Positions 51,263 to 61,372 of a DNA stretch of 63,405 nucleotides are shown one piece after another. Both the position numbers and the translations under genes were made by a program. The notes beneath the pieces were generated by a model. That model was not told the origin of the DNA. It saw only the letters and a list, made by a program, of their open reading frames with translations, and made no database searches. Source of the stretch: a bacterium (GTDB lineage: Bacteria > Babelota > Babeliae > Babelales > Babelaceae); NCBI GenBank assembly GCA_021827715.1, contig JAKAUO010000034.1, positions 1-63,405 on the forward strand, written 5' to 3'. How positions within the stretch are numbered: the first letter of the stretch is position 1; every line of letters begins with the position of its first letter.

Positions 51263-52083
51263 ATATAAAAAAACGCATAGTGGCAATTGTAGTTTTAATG
51301 TGCCTGCTTTCGTGCGAGCTTACTGCAGTCACGTTAGATACCGCGGTAATTAATAGTCATAAAACAGCATTGAAAGCACAACAGGGAAAACGTAAGGTGT
51401 TGTTGGATGCGGGCATCGTTGCCGGTGCATCGGTGATTGGTTTATACTTGGCGTATGTTGGATATAGTAAAATGTACGGAGATTCTCCGGCACATAATGG
51501 ATCTGATATGTATCAGTTCTTACAAGAAAATAGAGCGGTTATTTTTCCTGCTATTGAATTATATAAAGAACAGCAACAATCATGGTGGAATTCAACGCCA
51601 GCATGGCTTGTAAAGACAGCAGGCTCTATTATTTTGCAATCGCTTGTTTTAACTACGCTTGAACCTTTTTATTCCCATATCAGAAATTATTTAGTTTCAG
51701 AAGTTGTATTACCCGTTAAGCGGTTTTGGTTTTTGTCTGAGCAATTTAATATTTTGGATACCAGTGATCGAAAAGTTAAGGTGACACAGGAACTTGCGAA
51801 ATTTATTATGAACATTGACGCTGTTGAAGTTACCTATAAAGAACATCAGGCACTCTTATTAAAAGAGGCGGCTGAATATATTATAAGCCATATTTTGTTT
51901 GTTAAGGAACAGGTGCCTGCGTATCAAAAAGTGATTGCTGAAAAAATTGCTCAAAAGCTTGATACTCTCTTTCAACAAATGCTTGATGAATCACAAGATG
52001 AAATTTATAATACTCAACATCTTGAGGAATTTAAAGATACTATGCGCACATTGCGCGTTATTAATGCATATTGTATAAGTTAA
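51259..52083 (+). CDS. Exported/membrane helical protein, unknown
   Basis: The 274-residue protein has an N-terminal signal ([23 protein letters not shown], with a Cys that could be lipidated), one Gly-rich membrane segment (AGASVIGLYLAYVGYSKMYG), a second hydrophobic stretch (AGSIILQSLVLTTL) and a long helical C-terminal half. The pattern matches the proteins at 22352-22945 and 22976-23842. Its ATG overlaps the uvrA stop codon, so translation is coupled to uvrA, an odd pairing for an exported protein. Confidence 0.6.
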   Translation: MNIKKRIVAIVVLMCLLSCELTAVTLDTAVINSHKTALKAQQGKRKVLLDAGIVAGASVIGLYLAYVGYSKMYGDSPAHNGSDMYQFLQENRAVIFPAIELYKEQQQSWWNSTPAWLVKTAGSIILQSLVLTTLEPFYSHIRNYLVSEVVLPVKRFWFLSEQFNILDTSDRKVKVTQELAKFIMNIDAVEVTYKEHQALLLKEAAEYIISHILFVKEQVPAYQKVIAEKIAQKLDTLFQQMLDESQDEIYNTQHLEEFKDTMRTLRVINAYCIS

Positions 52084-52139
52084 GCTATACTATTGATTGA
52101 GTAGAATTATATTAAAAAAATATTTACCCACTATCTGCT

Positions 52140-54671
52140 ATGACAACTGATTCATCATTAACGCCGCTTATGCGCCAATATTTTGATATAAAAAATCAAT
52201 TTCCTGATGCCTTACTTTTTTTCCAAGTGGGCGATTTTTATGAATTGTTTTTTTCAGATGCCCAAAAAGCTTCTGCCTTTTTAGGTATTGTACTCACGCA
52301 ACGCGGGACGTTACATAATGAGCCGATCCCTTTGTGTGGCGTGCCGCGCCATACTGTTGAGCATTATATTGTAAAGCTTATCAAAGGCGGTTTTCGTATC
52401 GTTATCTGCGATCAACTTGAAGCACCACAACCAGGAAGGATTGTTGAGCGTGGCGTAACACAAGTTTTTACTCCCGGCACTTTAGTTGACAGCAAGTTGC
52501 TTGAAAGTAAATCTGCCCACTATTTAAGCTCATTAATTATTCATGAAGGTAAAATGGCAGTAGCCTTTTATGAGATCTTAGCCTCATCGATATATCTTAC
52601 CGAATTTGATTATGACGAAAAAAAATTAGATGCCGAACTGATCGCTTTTATGCCGCAAGAGGTGCTTATTAAAGCAACAGAAAGCGGCAAACAATTAGAA
52701 AACCTATGCAAACAGCGCGCATTGATTACCACCGTTGTCCATGAACCATTTTTACCGAGAGCATCAGAGCAATGGATTGAAAGTCTTTATCGCATAGATA
52801 GTTCAATAACTCTTACTCCGGGCCATGTGAAAGCACTTGAACTTATGGGTGCTTATATCCAAAAAAATGCGCCGCATTCATTTGATGTCCGTAAGCAGCT
52901 GTTGCTCTACAAAGCAGAAGATTTCTTACAACTTGATGCCGTAACTCAGAAAAATTTGGAACTAGTACAGAATAACCATGATCATTCTGATAATCATACG
53001 CTTTTTCACGTAGTGGATCAAACGGTGACCGGGATGGGCGCGCGTTTATTAAAAAAATGGTTATTAAGACCTCTTTTGGATCAAGCACCTATTGAAAAGC
53101 GGCTTGATCGAGTAGAATTTTTTATCAAGCATAGTTTTGACCGTAATGAACTGCGTGCAAGTTTAAAAAAAATTGGTGATCTTGAACGCGTCGTTGGCCG
53201 TTTAATGGTGCGTAAAGCTCAATTAAGCGACTATCGCAGTATACTTGAAAGTATTGCCGAAATTTCTTTGTTACAAAAATTTATTTCATTTGATAAACCA
53301 TTGTTGGCGCAACTCAATGACCTGTTAACGCGCGCTATTAATATTGATGCGCACACGCAATGGAAAATTGCTGCAGGGTACCATTCTGAGCTTGATCGCC
53401 TGCGTGCGCTTTCAACGCAAGGGATGCAGGCGATCTTTGAACTTGAACGCAAAGAGCAGCAAAAAAGTGGCATTAGCACTCTTAAAATACGTTATTCACA
53501 AGCAGCCGGGTATGCTATAGAAGTAACCAAGGCACACAGTGAATCAGTGCCAGGCTATTATACTAAGATGCAAAGTTTAACAAATCGAGATAGGTTTACT
53601 ACTCAAGAACTTAAAGATCTTGAATATGATATTAATCGTGCTGAAAGCAGCGGCCTTGAGCTGGAAAATCAACTTTTTTCTGCCGTGGTCAAGCAGGTGG
53701 AACAGTATGTCCCAATGCTGAGAAAAATTGCTCAGGACCTTGCCGAACTAGACCTTTTTGCAGGTTTGGCGCACGTTGCCACCTTATATCATTGGACACG
53801 GCCAGCCTTTACGCATGACCGCGGTATTTTTATACAGCATGGACGTCACCCAGTTATTGAAGCACGTATGCGTATGGCAGCCAATATGCACACATTTGTT
53901 CCGAATGATACGAATCTTACTTTGGAGCAGCGCACTTGGATTATTACCGGCCCTAATATGGGAGGTAAATCAACGTTCTTACGTCAAACAGCGCTTATTA
54001 CTATCTTGGCTCATATGGGCAGTTTTGTTCCGGCAGCACGCGCGCGTCTTTCATTGGTTGATCGGATCTTTACGCGTATCGGCGCCGGGGACCATTTGGC
54101 TGAGGGAAAAAGTACTTTTTTAGTAGAGATGGAAGAGACAGCACTTATTTGCCAGAATGCAACTGAGCGCAGTTTAGTTATTTTAGATGAAGTGGGCCGC
54201 GGAACGAGCACCTATGATGGCTTAGCTCTGGCTCAAGCTATTGTAGAATATCTTAATCAAAAGGTTCAGCCTTTGTGCTTATTTGCAACCCATTACCATG
54301 AACTTACCTACCTTGCAGATACGTTGCCTGGGATTATCTGTTACCATGCTGCAAGTAAATCGCAGGGAGATACTGTCATCTTATTGCATAAGATAGTGCC
54401 TGGTGTTGCCGAAGGTTCATTTGGTATTCAGGTGGCGTGTGCCGCACAGTTGCCTCAGCCGATTATTGCACGGGCACGGACATTGTTGGCACACTATAGC
54501 CAGACATCAATAACCAGCGTTTTTATAGATAAAGAGTCTAATTCCAATCAGCAATGCCTACCGGAATTAGACCCCTTATATAAAAAATTTGAACTACTCA
54601 ATACGCTTGATCTTGATACGCTTTCTCCACGCCAAGCATATGACGTGTTATGCAAGCTTAAAGAGTGTTAG
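52140..54671 (+). CDS. mutS: MutS mismatch-recognition ATPase
   Basis: The 843-residue protein has the mismatch-binding motif FFQVGDFYELF (Phe and Glu of FxE) near residue 30, connector, lever and clamp domains, and an ABC-type ATPase with Walker A GPNMGGKST and Walker B VILDEVGRGTST, then ATHYHEL. The length is normal (about 850). No mutL is present in the window. It begins 56 bases after the helical exported gene. Its TAG overlaps the end of the convergent Cys-rich gene by four bases. Confidence 0.95.
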   Translation: MTTDSSLTPLMRQYFDIKNQFPDALLFFQVGDFYELFFSDAQKASAFLGIVLTQRGTLHNEPIPLCGVPRHTVEHYIVKLIKGGFRIVICDQLEAPQPGRIVERGVTQVFTPGTLVDSKLLESKSAHYLSSLIIHEGKMAVAFYEILASSIYLTEFDYDEKKLDAELIAFMPQEVLIKATESGKQLENLCKQRALITTVVHEPFLPRASEQWIESLYRIDSSITLTPGHVKALELMGAYIQKNAPHSFDVRKQLLLYKAEDFLQLDAVTQKNLELVQNNHDHSDNHTLFHVVDQTVTGMGARLLKKWLLRPLLDQAPIEKRLDRVEFFIKHSFDRNELRASLKKIGDLERVVGRLMVRKAQLSDYRSILESIAEISLLQKFISFDKPLLAQLNDLLTRAINIDAHTQWKIAAGYHSELDRLRALSTQGMQAIFELERKEQQKSGISTLKIRYSQAAGYAIEVTKAHSESVPGYYTKMQSLTNRDRFTTQELKDLEYDINRAESSGLELENQLFSAVVKQVEQYVPMLRKIAQDLAELDLFAGLAHVATLYHWTRPAFTHDRGIFIQHGRHPVIEARMRMAANMHTFVPNDTNLTLEQRTWIITGPNMGGKSTFLRQTALITILAHMGSFVPAARARLSLVDRIFTRIGAGDHLAEGKSTFLVEMEETALICQNATERSLVILDEVGRGTSTYDGLALAQAIVEYLNQKVQPLCLFATHYHELTYLADTLPGIICYHAASKSQGDTVILLHKIVPGVAEGSFGIQVACAAQLPQPIIARARTLLAHYSQTSITSVFIDKESNSNQQCLPELDPLYKKFELLNTLDLDTLSPRQAYDVLCKLKEC

Positions 54672-55141
54672 GCAGCAGGGCAAGACAATGCTGTGGCTGC
54701 TTTAGGGTTTGCTTTCATAACGGTGGTATATTTACAACAACCTTTATTGAGCGCACTTTTGCCAAGAGCAGGTACACCTTCCAGGGCACCGCCGGCTAAT
54801 GCGATAAAACTACATGCATCTTCCAAGGCGATGGAGTTGTTAGCATCTATTCCATTGCAGCCATCCAAAGCTTTTTTTACAACATTTGGGTTTTTACTTT
54901 TGAAATCTGAAAGTTTGCAGCACGTTTTTTTAGCAGCATCTTTGAGCCCCGGTATTGTACTATTAAGAACTTGTGCGCCAAAAGCGGTTGAACCATAGGT
55001 ACTACATATACCAAGAGCTATTTTTTTAGTTGCGGTATCGGCAACTTCTTTTGCTTTGGTAACCACATTGGCAGCATTGAGTGACAATGTTGTAAGTGCT
55101 ACAAGAGCTACGGTTATTTTTAAAGAAAGAGTCGTTTTCAT
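54668..55141 (-). CDS. Exported Cys-rich protein with paired Cys-Cys motifs
   Basis: The 157-residue protein has a signal peptide (up to LSLNAAN) and a helical mature part with eight cysteines, including two CC-K motifs (KTCCKLSDFK and KGCCKYTTV) and single cysteines at CSTYG, DGCNG, DACSF and LSCPA. Regular spacing suggests two related disulphide-bonded helical halves in the periplasm or outside the cell. No family is recognised. A 232-base gap without visible genes separates it from the next, divergent gene. Confidence 0.6.
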   Translation of the reverse strand: MKTTLSLKITVALVALTTLSLNAANVVTKAKEVADTATKKIALGICSTYGSTAFGAQVLNSTIPGLKDAAKKTCCKLSDFKSKNPNVVKKALDGCNGIDANNSIALEDACSFIALAGGALEGVPALGKSALNKGCCKYTTVMKANPKAATALSCPAA

Positions 55142-55373
55142 TTTTTTCCTTTTTTTATTTTTAAAACAGTTTCGTATCTCTCTACTATTAAGAATGGCTA
55201 AAAAATATCTTTAAAGTCAAGGTTTTTTAAAAAAATTGAAGCTTTAGGTTTCTGTTTTTGTGCGGCGCGAATGGATTTTAAAATTTCTTATTTGAAATTA
55301 TTGACTTTGGCTGTTTATCCCGCGTACGCTGAAGGTAGATAGAGTATAATGTTATGTAAGAATTAGGAATTTT

Positions 55374-55757
55374 ATGAAAAATATAAAAATTTTGGTGATA
55401 CTCGCACTCTCTAGTGCGCTATCCCTGACCTTGCAAGCTTCAGAGGCTGCAAGTGATGTAACAGAAATAGCAAGCGGTCTTAATGGGGAATATGGTACGG
55501 GTAAATATGCTGATTATTTTAAAGAACGTGAAAAAAAGAGTCCGTTTAGACCGAGTCCTACTAAAGAAGGCGTATGTCTTCTAGGCGGTGTTACGGAGTA
55601 CCGCTTTAGTGATTGTGCAGGTCTTGATGGTGCTGCATTGCATGATTGTTGTGTTTCAAAAGACAAAACTAATGTTACCGTTTCGAGTAATTTAGGCTTT
55701 GGAACCACTCCTTCATGGATGAAAAACAATAATTTTCTTTCACAATATGCTAAGTAA
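55374..55757 (+). CDS. Small exported Cys-containing protein
   Basis: The 127-residue protein has a signal peptide (MKNIKILVILALSSALSLTLQA) and four cysteines in the mature part, including a CC pair (LHDCCVSK) and one in EGVCLLGG. A TATAAT-like box lies at 55345-55350 without a matching -35. AGGAATTTT precedes the ATG. It is followed after 39 bases by another exported Cys-rich gene, so they are probably cotranscribed. The family is unknown. Confidence 0.55.
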   Translation: MKNIKILVILALSSALSLTLQASEAASDVTEIASGLNGEYGTGKYADYFKEREKKSPFRPSPTKEGVCLLGGVTEYRFSDCAGLDGAALHDCCVSKDKTNVTVSSNLGFGTTPSWMKNNNFLSQYAK

Positions 55758-55796
55758 CAATGAAATATGTATTTTTTTTATAAAAAGGGGATAACG

Positions 55797-56321
55797 ATGA
55801 AGAATATTTTAAAATTAACACTCATAACGGCAGCATTAATTTCTGCAAATTTAGTTGAAGCTGCAGGTCGTGACGTTGTGACCAATACTTATTCTTGTTG
55901 TGTCGGTAACTGTCAACAAATTAACTGTCAATCAGGGACAGCAAACGCAGTAGGTGATACACGCAAAATAGATACAAGCGCTATTAAATTTACAAATCTT
56001 GGTACTATTTCGTCAACAAAATTTGTTACTCTTAATGTTCCTACAGACAATGCGCCTATAGGATATACCATAACATTTGCATCTGGTGCTTATGCTAATC
56101 AAGCTATTCAGTTTGTTGCCTTATATGTAATGGAAGGAAATGAACATGTGTATAAATTTTTCCGTAAGGCGCCAAAAGCTACTTTATTTACCGAAGTAGG
56201 TTCATTACATGCTGGTGGTACTCTTACACAAATACAACCGGTTATTACTCCAGATGGTAAAATTGTAACTGTTGATCAAGGCAAACCAGGTATTATGGAT
56301 ATTGCTACAAACAAATTATAA
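55797..56321 (+). CDS. Exported Cys-rich beta protein, unknown
   Basis: This protein of about 174 residues has a signal peptide (MKNILKLTLITAALISANLVEA), then a Cys cluster (YSCCVGNCQQINCQSG) and a beta-rich domain. The ATG at 55797 is preceded by AAAAGGGG at good spacing; the frame extends to 55767 without a site. A strong terminator follows at 56331. The CC motif is shared with the neighbouring exported proteins. Confidence 0.6.
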   Translation: MKNILKLTLITAALISANLVEAAGRDVVTNTYSCCVGNCQQINCQSGTANAVGDTRKIDTSAIKFTNLGTISSTKFVTLNVPTDNAPIGYTITFASGAYANQAIQFVALYVMEGNEHVYKFFRKAPKATLFTEVGSLHAGGTLTQIQPVITPDGKIVTVDQGKPGIMDIATNKL

Positions 56322-56330
56322 TAAACTTTT

Positions 56331-56371
56331 AAAAAGGGTTCACGGGGTATCAGACGCTTGAACCCTTTTTT
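56331..56371 (+). terminator. Terminator after the Cys-rich pair
   Basis: AAAAAGGGTTCA (56331-56342) pairs perfectly with TGAACCCTTTTT (56359-56370) and the T-run continues one base. The 16-base loop is unpaired. It ends the transcript of 55374-56321. Confidence 0.88.
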
Positions 56372-56392
56372 ATTCACCAGAAAGAAGCGTGC

Positions 56393-56872
56393 GTGAAATG
56401 GTTTAAAACTTTGATTCTAATCATTATTCTTTTTTTATCACACTATAGCTGCTATGGCTATGCGCGGGTGCTGTGTAATTACGGCACGATACCATTAAAT
56501 GCAACATTACATTATGCTGCATGCGGGGATGATACCAGGACCATTAAAATCCTTAAAGAGAGTAATAATCAGTGCATTTTGATTGATTCTGGGGGCTGCT
56601 GCTTAACCGGTATTACCTTAAGTGATCCACAAGGAAGTTATCAAAGCCTTTATTGCCCGACAGATAATTTCGATAAACGGCCCGATTTACATATCATGGA
56701 AGGCACCGGGCTGGGCATGGCCTGTGCCGATACTAAACTGAGCTTCTGGAACGATTTAAGTACCCATACCCTTGAAACAGCTGCAACTACCTATGCCAAA
56801 GCTCAAATGGCAGCAATTACAAGCACTTTACAACAATCACCCTTGTTTAAAAACTTATTTCCCAAAAAATAA
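56393..56872 (+). CDS. Exported Cys-rich protein, unknown
   Basis: The 159-residue protein starts at a GTG and has a signal peptide (WFKTLILIIILFLSHYSCYG), then about seven cysteines, including CC in SGGCCLTGI. AGAAAG lies upstream of the start. It resembles its neighbours only in the CC motif and export signal. It is the first gene after the terminator, 21 bases on, and opens a run of same-strand exported genes. The mature part includes DNFDKRPDLHIMEGTG; no family is recognised. Confidence 0.55.
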   Translation: MKWFKTLILIIILFLSHYSCYGYARVLCNYGTIPLNATLHYAACGDDTRTIKILKESNNQCILIDSGGCCLTGITLSDPQGSYQSLYCPTDNFDKRPDLHIMEGTGLGMACADTKLSFWNDLSTHTLETAATTYAKAQMAAITSTLQQSPLFKNLFPKK

Positions 56873-56951
56873 CTTTTTTCTTGCTAACTTTTTTGAACGT
56901 ACAGTATGGTCTGTGTAGAATGGATTTTTACCCATAGATCATAGGATTTTC

Positions 56952-57371
56952 GTGTTAAGAAAAAGAGCCTTTGCTCATATAATTTTTATCTTTGTTTTAC
57001 ACTGCACCGCTTCTACCCATGGCGCAACGATTATATATGCTTCATCTCTTGGGTGCGCTTCAAACTTATTGGTAATAGACCCGACAGGAACTGAAGTAAT
57101 TCTTGATATTAATCTTACTATTTCTCCCAGTTGTCCCTTAACGTTAGTGGGTAATGCGGGAAACTTAACGTTTAGCGCAACCGGCAATCAACAACTTATT
57201 ATCTCATCAAGCACTCAATGGAACATATCTTCTTTACAAAAACCGAATACACTTTTTTTTACCGGTAATGCGCAATTTATCATGCAGCCAGGCGCACAAC
57301 TTTTAGCTGACCAGGCAACAGGGGTAACTATTGAATTTCAAGACAATGCACTCTGGGGCGTGGTTCCATGA
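56952..57371 (+). CDS. Exported beta-helix-like protein, coupled to an outer-membrane protein
   Basis: The 139-residue protein starts at GTG and has a signal peptide (to STHGA), then a beta-repeat region with GNAGNLTFSATGNQQLIISSS, TGNAQFIMQPGAQLL and TIEFQDNALWG. These short repeating strands suggest a beta-helix. The end overlaps the start of the outer-membrane barrel gene in an ATGA, so they are translated together and may act as a pair. The repeats resemble those in the C-terminal half of the esterase at 59066. Confidence 0.6.
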   Translation: MLRKRAFAHIIFIFVLHCTASTHGATIIYASSLGCASNLLVIDPTGTEVILDINLTISPSCPLTLVGNAGNLTFSATGNQQLIISSSTQWNISSLQKPNTLFFTGNAQFIMQPGAQLLADQATGVTIEFQDNALWGVVP

Positions 57372-59056
57372 ATATACGTGTACTATGGTTGTTGATTCTT
57401 GTTCCTCAGCTTGTAAGCGCGCGTGTCTTTGTGCCACAAAAAGTATACTGGCGTTATCAAGCCTTCCAAGAGCCTGAAAACGCTACTCTATGGGCCTATT
57501 ATTCTGGTGCATCTTCCAAAAAGGCTTTCGGATGCGGTGGTAAAAAAAGTTGTGCAAATCTTGCCGATATTTTTTTTAATAAAGCAGATTTTTATACCTC
57601 AGATGTTTTTCAATTTTCAAACCCACTGCTGGGTAATGCACTTTTTTCTCCGCGATTTAAATATAGTGAAGATGGTGTAGATATTGGGTATTATACCACC
57701 AAAAGAATTAATAATTCCTGGTCATGGGGATTTTTAGCTGAGCTTCCTATTAAACAGATACGGGTAAAAACAACTCAGATAGTAAACCCCAATAATCCCG
57801 GAACTATACAATTTTTTGGAGCGCCTCTCAGTTCTATGTTTCAAGAAGCAGTTGCCTCAACGGGTGATCAAACCTATACGACATTTGCCTATCGTTTAGA
57901 TTTTCTTTTCAAATTACCCTATGCATGTTCTGGCATCGGGCTTGATTATCCCCTTGCGGTTTATCAGGATACGGATTTTGTAAATTTACCCATTACCTTT
58001 TCAAATATTGATGCAACGTCGATGAATAATAACCCGGTAACATTACTCTATGCAACTCCCGGTACAGTGCCACAACAGCCATACGCACTTGCTCAAGCGC
58101 AAGCAACTTTGTTGCCGCCGCTTAATGCCGATGGTTCTCAAACAGGTAGTGATCAACGTGAACGTTTTGCCAATGGAGTTGATTATACGCCTTTAAGTGG
58201 ACTACCGCAAAATCAACAAGAATGGTGGGTTGTTCCTACGCTTGTTCCCGTGCCAGGAGGTCAAACAACGGTTTTTCCTGCGCGTGTTATTCGAACGCAT
58301 GTTGATGAAGTGGTAGGGTGCTTGACCAGCCAAGCAGAGAATATTTTTTGCCAAGCCGGTATTAATTTTGGTAGCCAGAAAATGAGCGGCATTGGCGATT
58401 TAATAACACAACTTTTTTTGACCTATCATACTGATTCATGGTGGGGATTACGTATACGTGGTGGTGTTGTATTCCCAACCGGAAAAAAAGCGTCACATAT
58501 AAAAAATATATTTCAGCAGCCTCTTGGGAATAATGGCCATTTTGAGTTGCAACTGGGCGCAGAATTTTTGGTCGATGTTCCTACGAGCGAAGGCTCTCAT
58601 TTTTCTGCGATGATCTATTTTCTTGAAAGTCATGCCTTTAAAAGGCGTGAATCAGTAGCGCCAGCATTTGTAGGAAATTACATAAAAAATATCGGGCTTT
58701 GCTCAACAGCAGATATCAGCTGGGACGGCGTTTCTGCCGGTATTCTTACTGATATTAAAAATCTGGGCTATTGTGGAAAGTTTGACCTGCTTTTAGGCTA
58801 TAAAGCAGATATAAAATCGCATGACTATGTGAATTATTCAGGCACTCAAGCAAAAAATGTTCTGGGAAATTTTCAAACACTTGATGCGCATGTTTTAGCA
58901 TTAAAATCACAACGGCAAACGCATACGTTCCAGGCGCAGCTGCAGTATAGATTTTGGCGCGCTCTGCGGCTTGATGGCGGTGTTGAATATACGTTTGCTG
59001 GTAAAACAGCGCCGGTTGTGTGCAGTGGAAACATTGGCCTTTCGGCACTTTTTTAG
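57368..59056 (+). CDS. Large outer-membrane beta-barrel protein
   Basis: The 562-residue protein has a signal peptide (MNIRVLWLLILVPQLVSA) and many alternating beta strands with aromatic residues. Its C-terminal region has barrel-like strands (TFQAQLQYRFWRALRLDGGV and SGNIGLSALF, ending in F). Terminal Phe is the classic signal for outer-membrane barrel assembly. Between strands it has a long loop region rich in Pro and Gln. I do not recognise a named family; barrels of this size serve as porins or receptors. It is coupled to the beta-helix-like gene and followed by the esterase gene 10 bases on. Confidence 0.7.
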   Translation: MNIRVLWLLILVPQLVSARVFVPQKVYWRYQAFQEPENATLWAYYSGASSKKAFGCGGKKSCANLADIFFNKADFYTSDVFQFSNPLLGNALFSPRFKYSEDGVDIGYYTTKRINNSWSWGFLAELPIKQIRVKTTQIVNPNNPGTIQFFGAPLSSMFQEAVASTGDQTYTTFAYRLDFLFKLPYACSGIGLDYPLAVYQDTDFVNLPITFSNIDATSMNNNPVTLLYATPGTVPQQPYALAQAQATLLPPLNADGSQTGSDQRERFANGVDYTPLSGLPQNQQEWWVVPTLVPVPGGQTTVFPARVIRTHVDEVVGCLTSQAENIFCQAGINFGSQKMSGIGDLITQLFLTYHTDSWWGLRIRGGVVFPTGKKASHIKNIFQQPLGNNGHFELQLGAEFLVDVPTSEGSHFSAMIYFLESHAFKRRESVAPAFVGNYIKNIGLCSTADISWDGVSAGILTDIKNLGYCGKFDLLLGYKADIKSHDYVNYSGTQAKNVLGNFQTLDAHVLALKSQRQTHTFQAQLQYRFWRALRLDGGVEYTFAGKTAPVVCSGNIGLSALF

Positions 59057-59065
59057 GAGGCTTTA

Positions 59066-61372
59066 ATGATAAGAATTAGTATAGTAATAAGTATGATTTG
59101 TATGCAACTTGGTCTTTTTGCAATGGGGCAAACGATAACTGATGGCTTTGTAACAAAATATTTACCACCATCGATAACCAGTATCCCTGCTCGTCCTGGA
59201 CAGCGATTATTCAATGTTTATTTACCGGCAGGGTATGACCCTGCAGGGACAACCCGTTATCCGGTGGTCTATTTTTTACACGGGCTTGGTGGTGATTATG
59301 AAACCTATTCAGCGGTTTTGCAAATAATACTTGATCAAGCAATAGCAATGGAGCTTATTGTGCCCATGATAGTGGTCCAAGTTGATGGTAGCTTTGAACC
59401 GCTTGCAGATGGTGCTGGCCTTAATGGGTTTTGGTACGTCAATGCCTATGCTCAAGATGGCACACCTATTGCCATGCAGCAATTTGAGGACTATCTTTTT
59501 GCATCTGACGGATTATTAGCCTATGTTGATGCCAATTTTAATACCATTTCGAATCAATCCTATCGTGCCATAATGGGGCAATCTATGGGCGGCTATGGAA
59601 GCCTACTTCTGGGTATTAAATATCCTGATACGTTTAGTGCTTTTTGTAGTGATAGCGGATCGGTTCCTTGGGTGCTTTACACTGATTTGGCAAATAGTAA
59701 TACGATGTTTTTTTGTAACCTGGTGCTTACCGAAACGTCCAATAATGTTCCCCCGAGCAGCTTAATAGAACCGGGCGCTGCCATCCCCAAGGCAAACACC
59801 AACACAATTTATTCTCAGATGAATGCATGGTCGGTGCTCGGTACTGATACGAGTGATTATCCTTATGATGTGACGCTGCCCTTTCTTATGACCAGTACAC
59901 AACTACCGGCAACTGCGGTCGTTGATGCTCAGGATTCATTACTATCCAATACACTGACGTTAGCACGGATTGCAGTCTATGACCCCTATAATTATATTGT
60001 TTCCCAATCCCCGAGCTTATTAAAACAGACAGTTTATCTTGATGCCGGTGATAGTGAGCCATATAATGCTGTTGGCGCAGCATATTTTTCCGATAAATTG
60101 ATAGCGAATCTCTTGGATCATGAATATGTTTTGATAGCAGGGGGCCATACGACCTGCTTGAGTGATAATCTTGAATGCTCGCGGTTTTTAACAAATTTCC
60201 AGCGTATTTCAGCATCATTTGCCGCTGCAGGCAAATACGCTGACGATATCCGTGCCAAACTTCAGGGCGTTATGGATATTACACTCGCAGGCAATAGCCA
60301 GTTGACTATCGCTCAAGGTGCTATTTTAGGTGTTGAAACAAGCAATAGTAACAATAGTGTGGTCAATACGCAGGTAGCGCTGACTGTGCAAGATGCCGCC
60401 CAGGTTATTATCGGCACCGATACAACACCGGGTGGCGCGCTGCAAATTGGTGACCGTACTACCAAGGCGCGTCTTGTAGACATGCCTTCATTAGGTGACC
60501 ATACCATTACCTTTTCTTTAATACTGAATGGCCCTGGGGCACAGGTACAAGTAGGCACAGAAGGATTTTTAGGATTTGGGGTGGGCATAGATGGTCAGGC
60601 GCCGGCACAACCTAATTTTTGGGGCGTAAGCACATTAATAAATGTGCAAAAAGTTTTCATACAGGGTTTACAGGGAACCCTTAAACATACGCACATTGAA
60701 CCGGGTGATAACGTGGATGCGTCACTTATTTGTTTTGGGTCTTCACAATCTATTAAAACTATCGATTGCCCTGATAATCCCGAGCAAATAACCACCGGAA
60801 CATCGATTGCCTATACCTGGATTTTTAATCCGTATACTGCGCGTATTTTGGGAGGCGGTAATATCCTGCAAATAGTAGATGGTTTGGTGATGCATCCGAC
60901 CATTTTAACAGCAACAGGAGTTACTCCGGCTATTGGCGCGCGAACGATTATGGACACCTGCACGTATATCCCCGATACATTTTATGATCAAAACCAAGCA
61001 TCGCGCACGTACTATACGAATCAGCTGAGCACCGGTATTTTATCATCTGATATTACGTTACAGGATCTTACTAAAGTAGCGCAGTTGCCCCTTGAGAATG
61101 TTCCCGTATCACAACTTTTTAACTATCTGGTACTTATTGATTATGAAGAGCAAGGAACAAAAAGCACTGATTTTTCAACCTTTATCACCCCTGCTCAAGA
61201 TTGCTATGTTGATCAAGCCACTATTCAACGTGCACCTCTGACTGCGCTGATACCGATACCTGCAGAAACCTTGGCACGGATAGAAACACGCGGTGGCGCA
61301 GGCATAAAACTTATTACGTTAAATGGCCAACGCCAAATATTACGTATGTATGATTTAAATCCATTACCATGA
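59066..61372 (+). CDS. Secreted esterase with beta-helix-like C-terminal region
   Basis: The 768-residue protein has a signal peptide (to LFAMG) and an alpha/beta-hydrolase domain (about 40-375) of the esterase D/antigen 85 type: oxyanion YFLHGLGG, nucleophile S173 in GQSMGG, acid D326 or D329 in LDAGD, and H361 in GGHTTC. From about residue 395 the protein is a beta-repeat region (NSQLTIAQGAILGVE, AAQVIIGTD, GALQIGD), probably a stalk or surface attachment. The substrate is unknown. AGGAGGC precedes the ATG. Its stop overlaps the next gene in ATGA. Confidence 0.75.
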   Translation: MIRISIVISMICMQLGLFAMGQTITDGFVTKYLPPSITSIPARPGQRLFNVYLPAGYDPAGTTRYPVVYFLHGLGGDYETYSAVLQIILDQAIAMELIVPMIVVQVDGSFEPLADGAGLNGFWYVNAYAQDGTPIAMQQFEDYLFASDGLLAYVDANFNTISNQSYRAIMGQSMGGYGSLLLGIKYPDTFSAFCSDSGSVPWVLYTDLANSNTMFFCNLVLTETSNNVPPSSLIEPGAAIPKANTNTIYSQMNAWSVLGTDTSDYPYDVTLPFLMTSTQLPATAVVDAQDSLLSNTLTLARIAVYDPYNYIVSQSPSLLKQTVYLDAGDSEPYNAVGAAYFSDKLIANLLDHEYVLIAGGHTTCLSDNLECSRFLTNFQRISASFAAAGKYADDIRAKLQGVMDITLAGNSQLTIAQGAILGVETSNSNNSVVNTQVALTVQDAAQVIIGTDTTPGGALQIGDRTTKARLVDMPSLGDHTITFSLILNGPGAQVQVGTEGFLGFGVGIDGQAPAQPNFWGVSTLINVQKVFIQGLQGTLKHTHIEPGDNVDASLICFGSSQSIKTIDCPDNPEQITTGTSIAYTWIFNPYTARILGGGNILQIVDGLVMHPTILTATGVTPAIGARTIMDTCTYIPDTFYDQNQASRTYYTNQLSTGILSSDITLQDLTKVAQLPLENVPVSQLFNYLVLIDYEEQGTKSTDFSTFITPAQDCYVDQATIQRAPLTALIPIPAETLARIETRGGAGIKLITLNGQRQILRMYDLNPLP

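Noticed and set aside
55301-55350. Promoter for 55374 (TTGACT and TATAAT)
   Set aside because: The spacing is 38 bases; only the -10-like box is credible.
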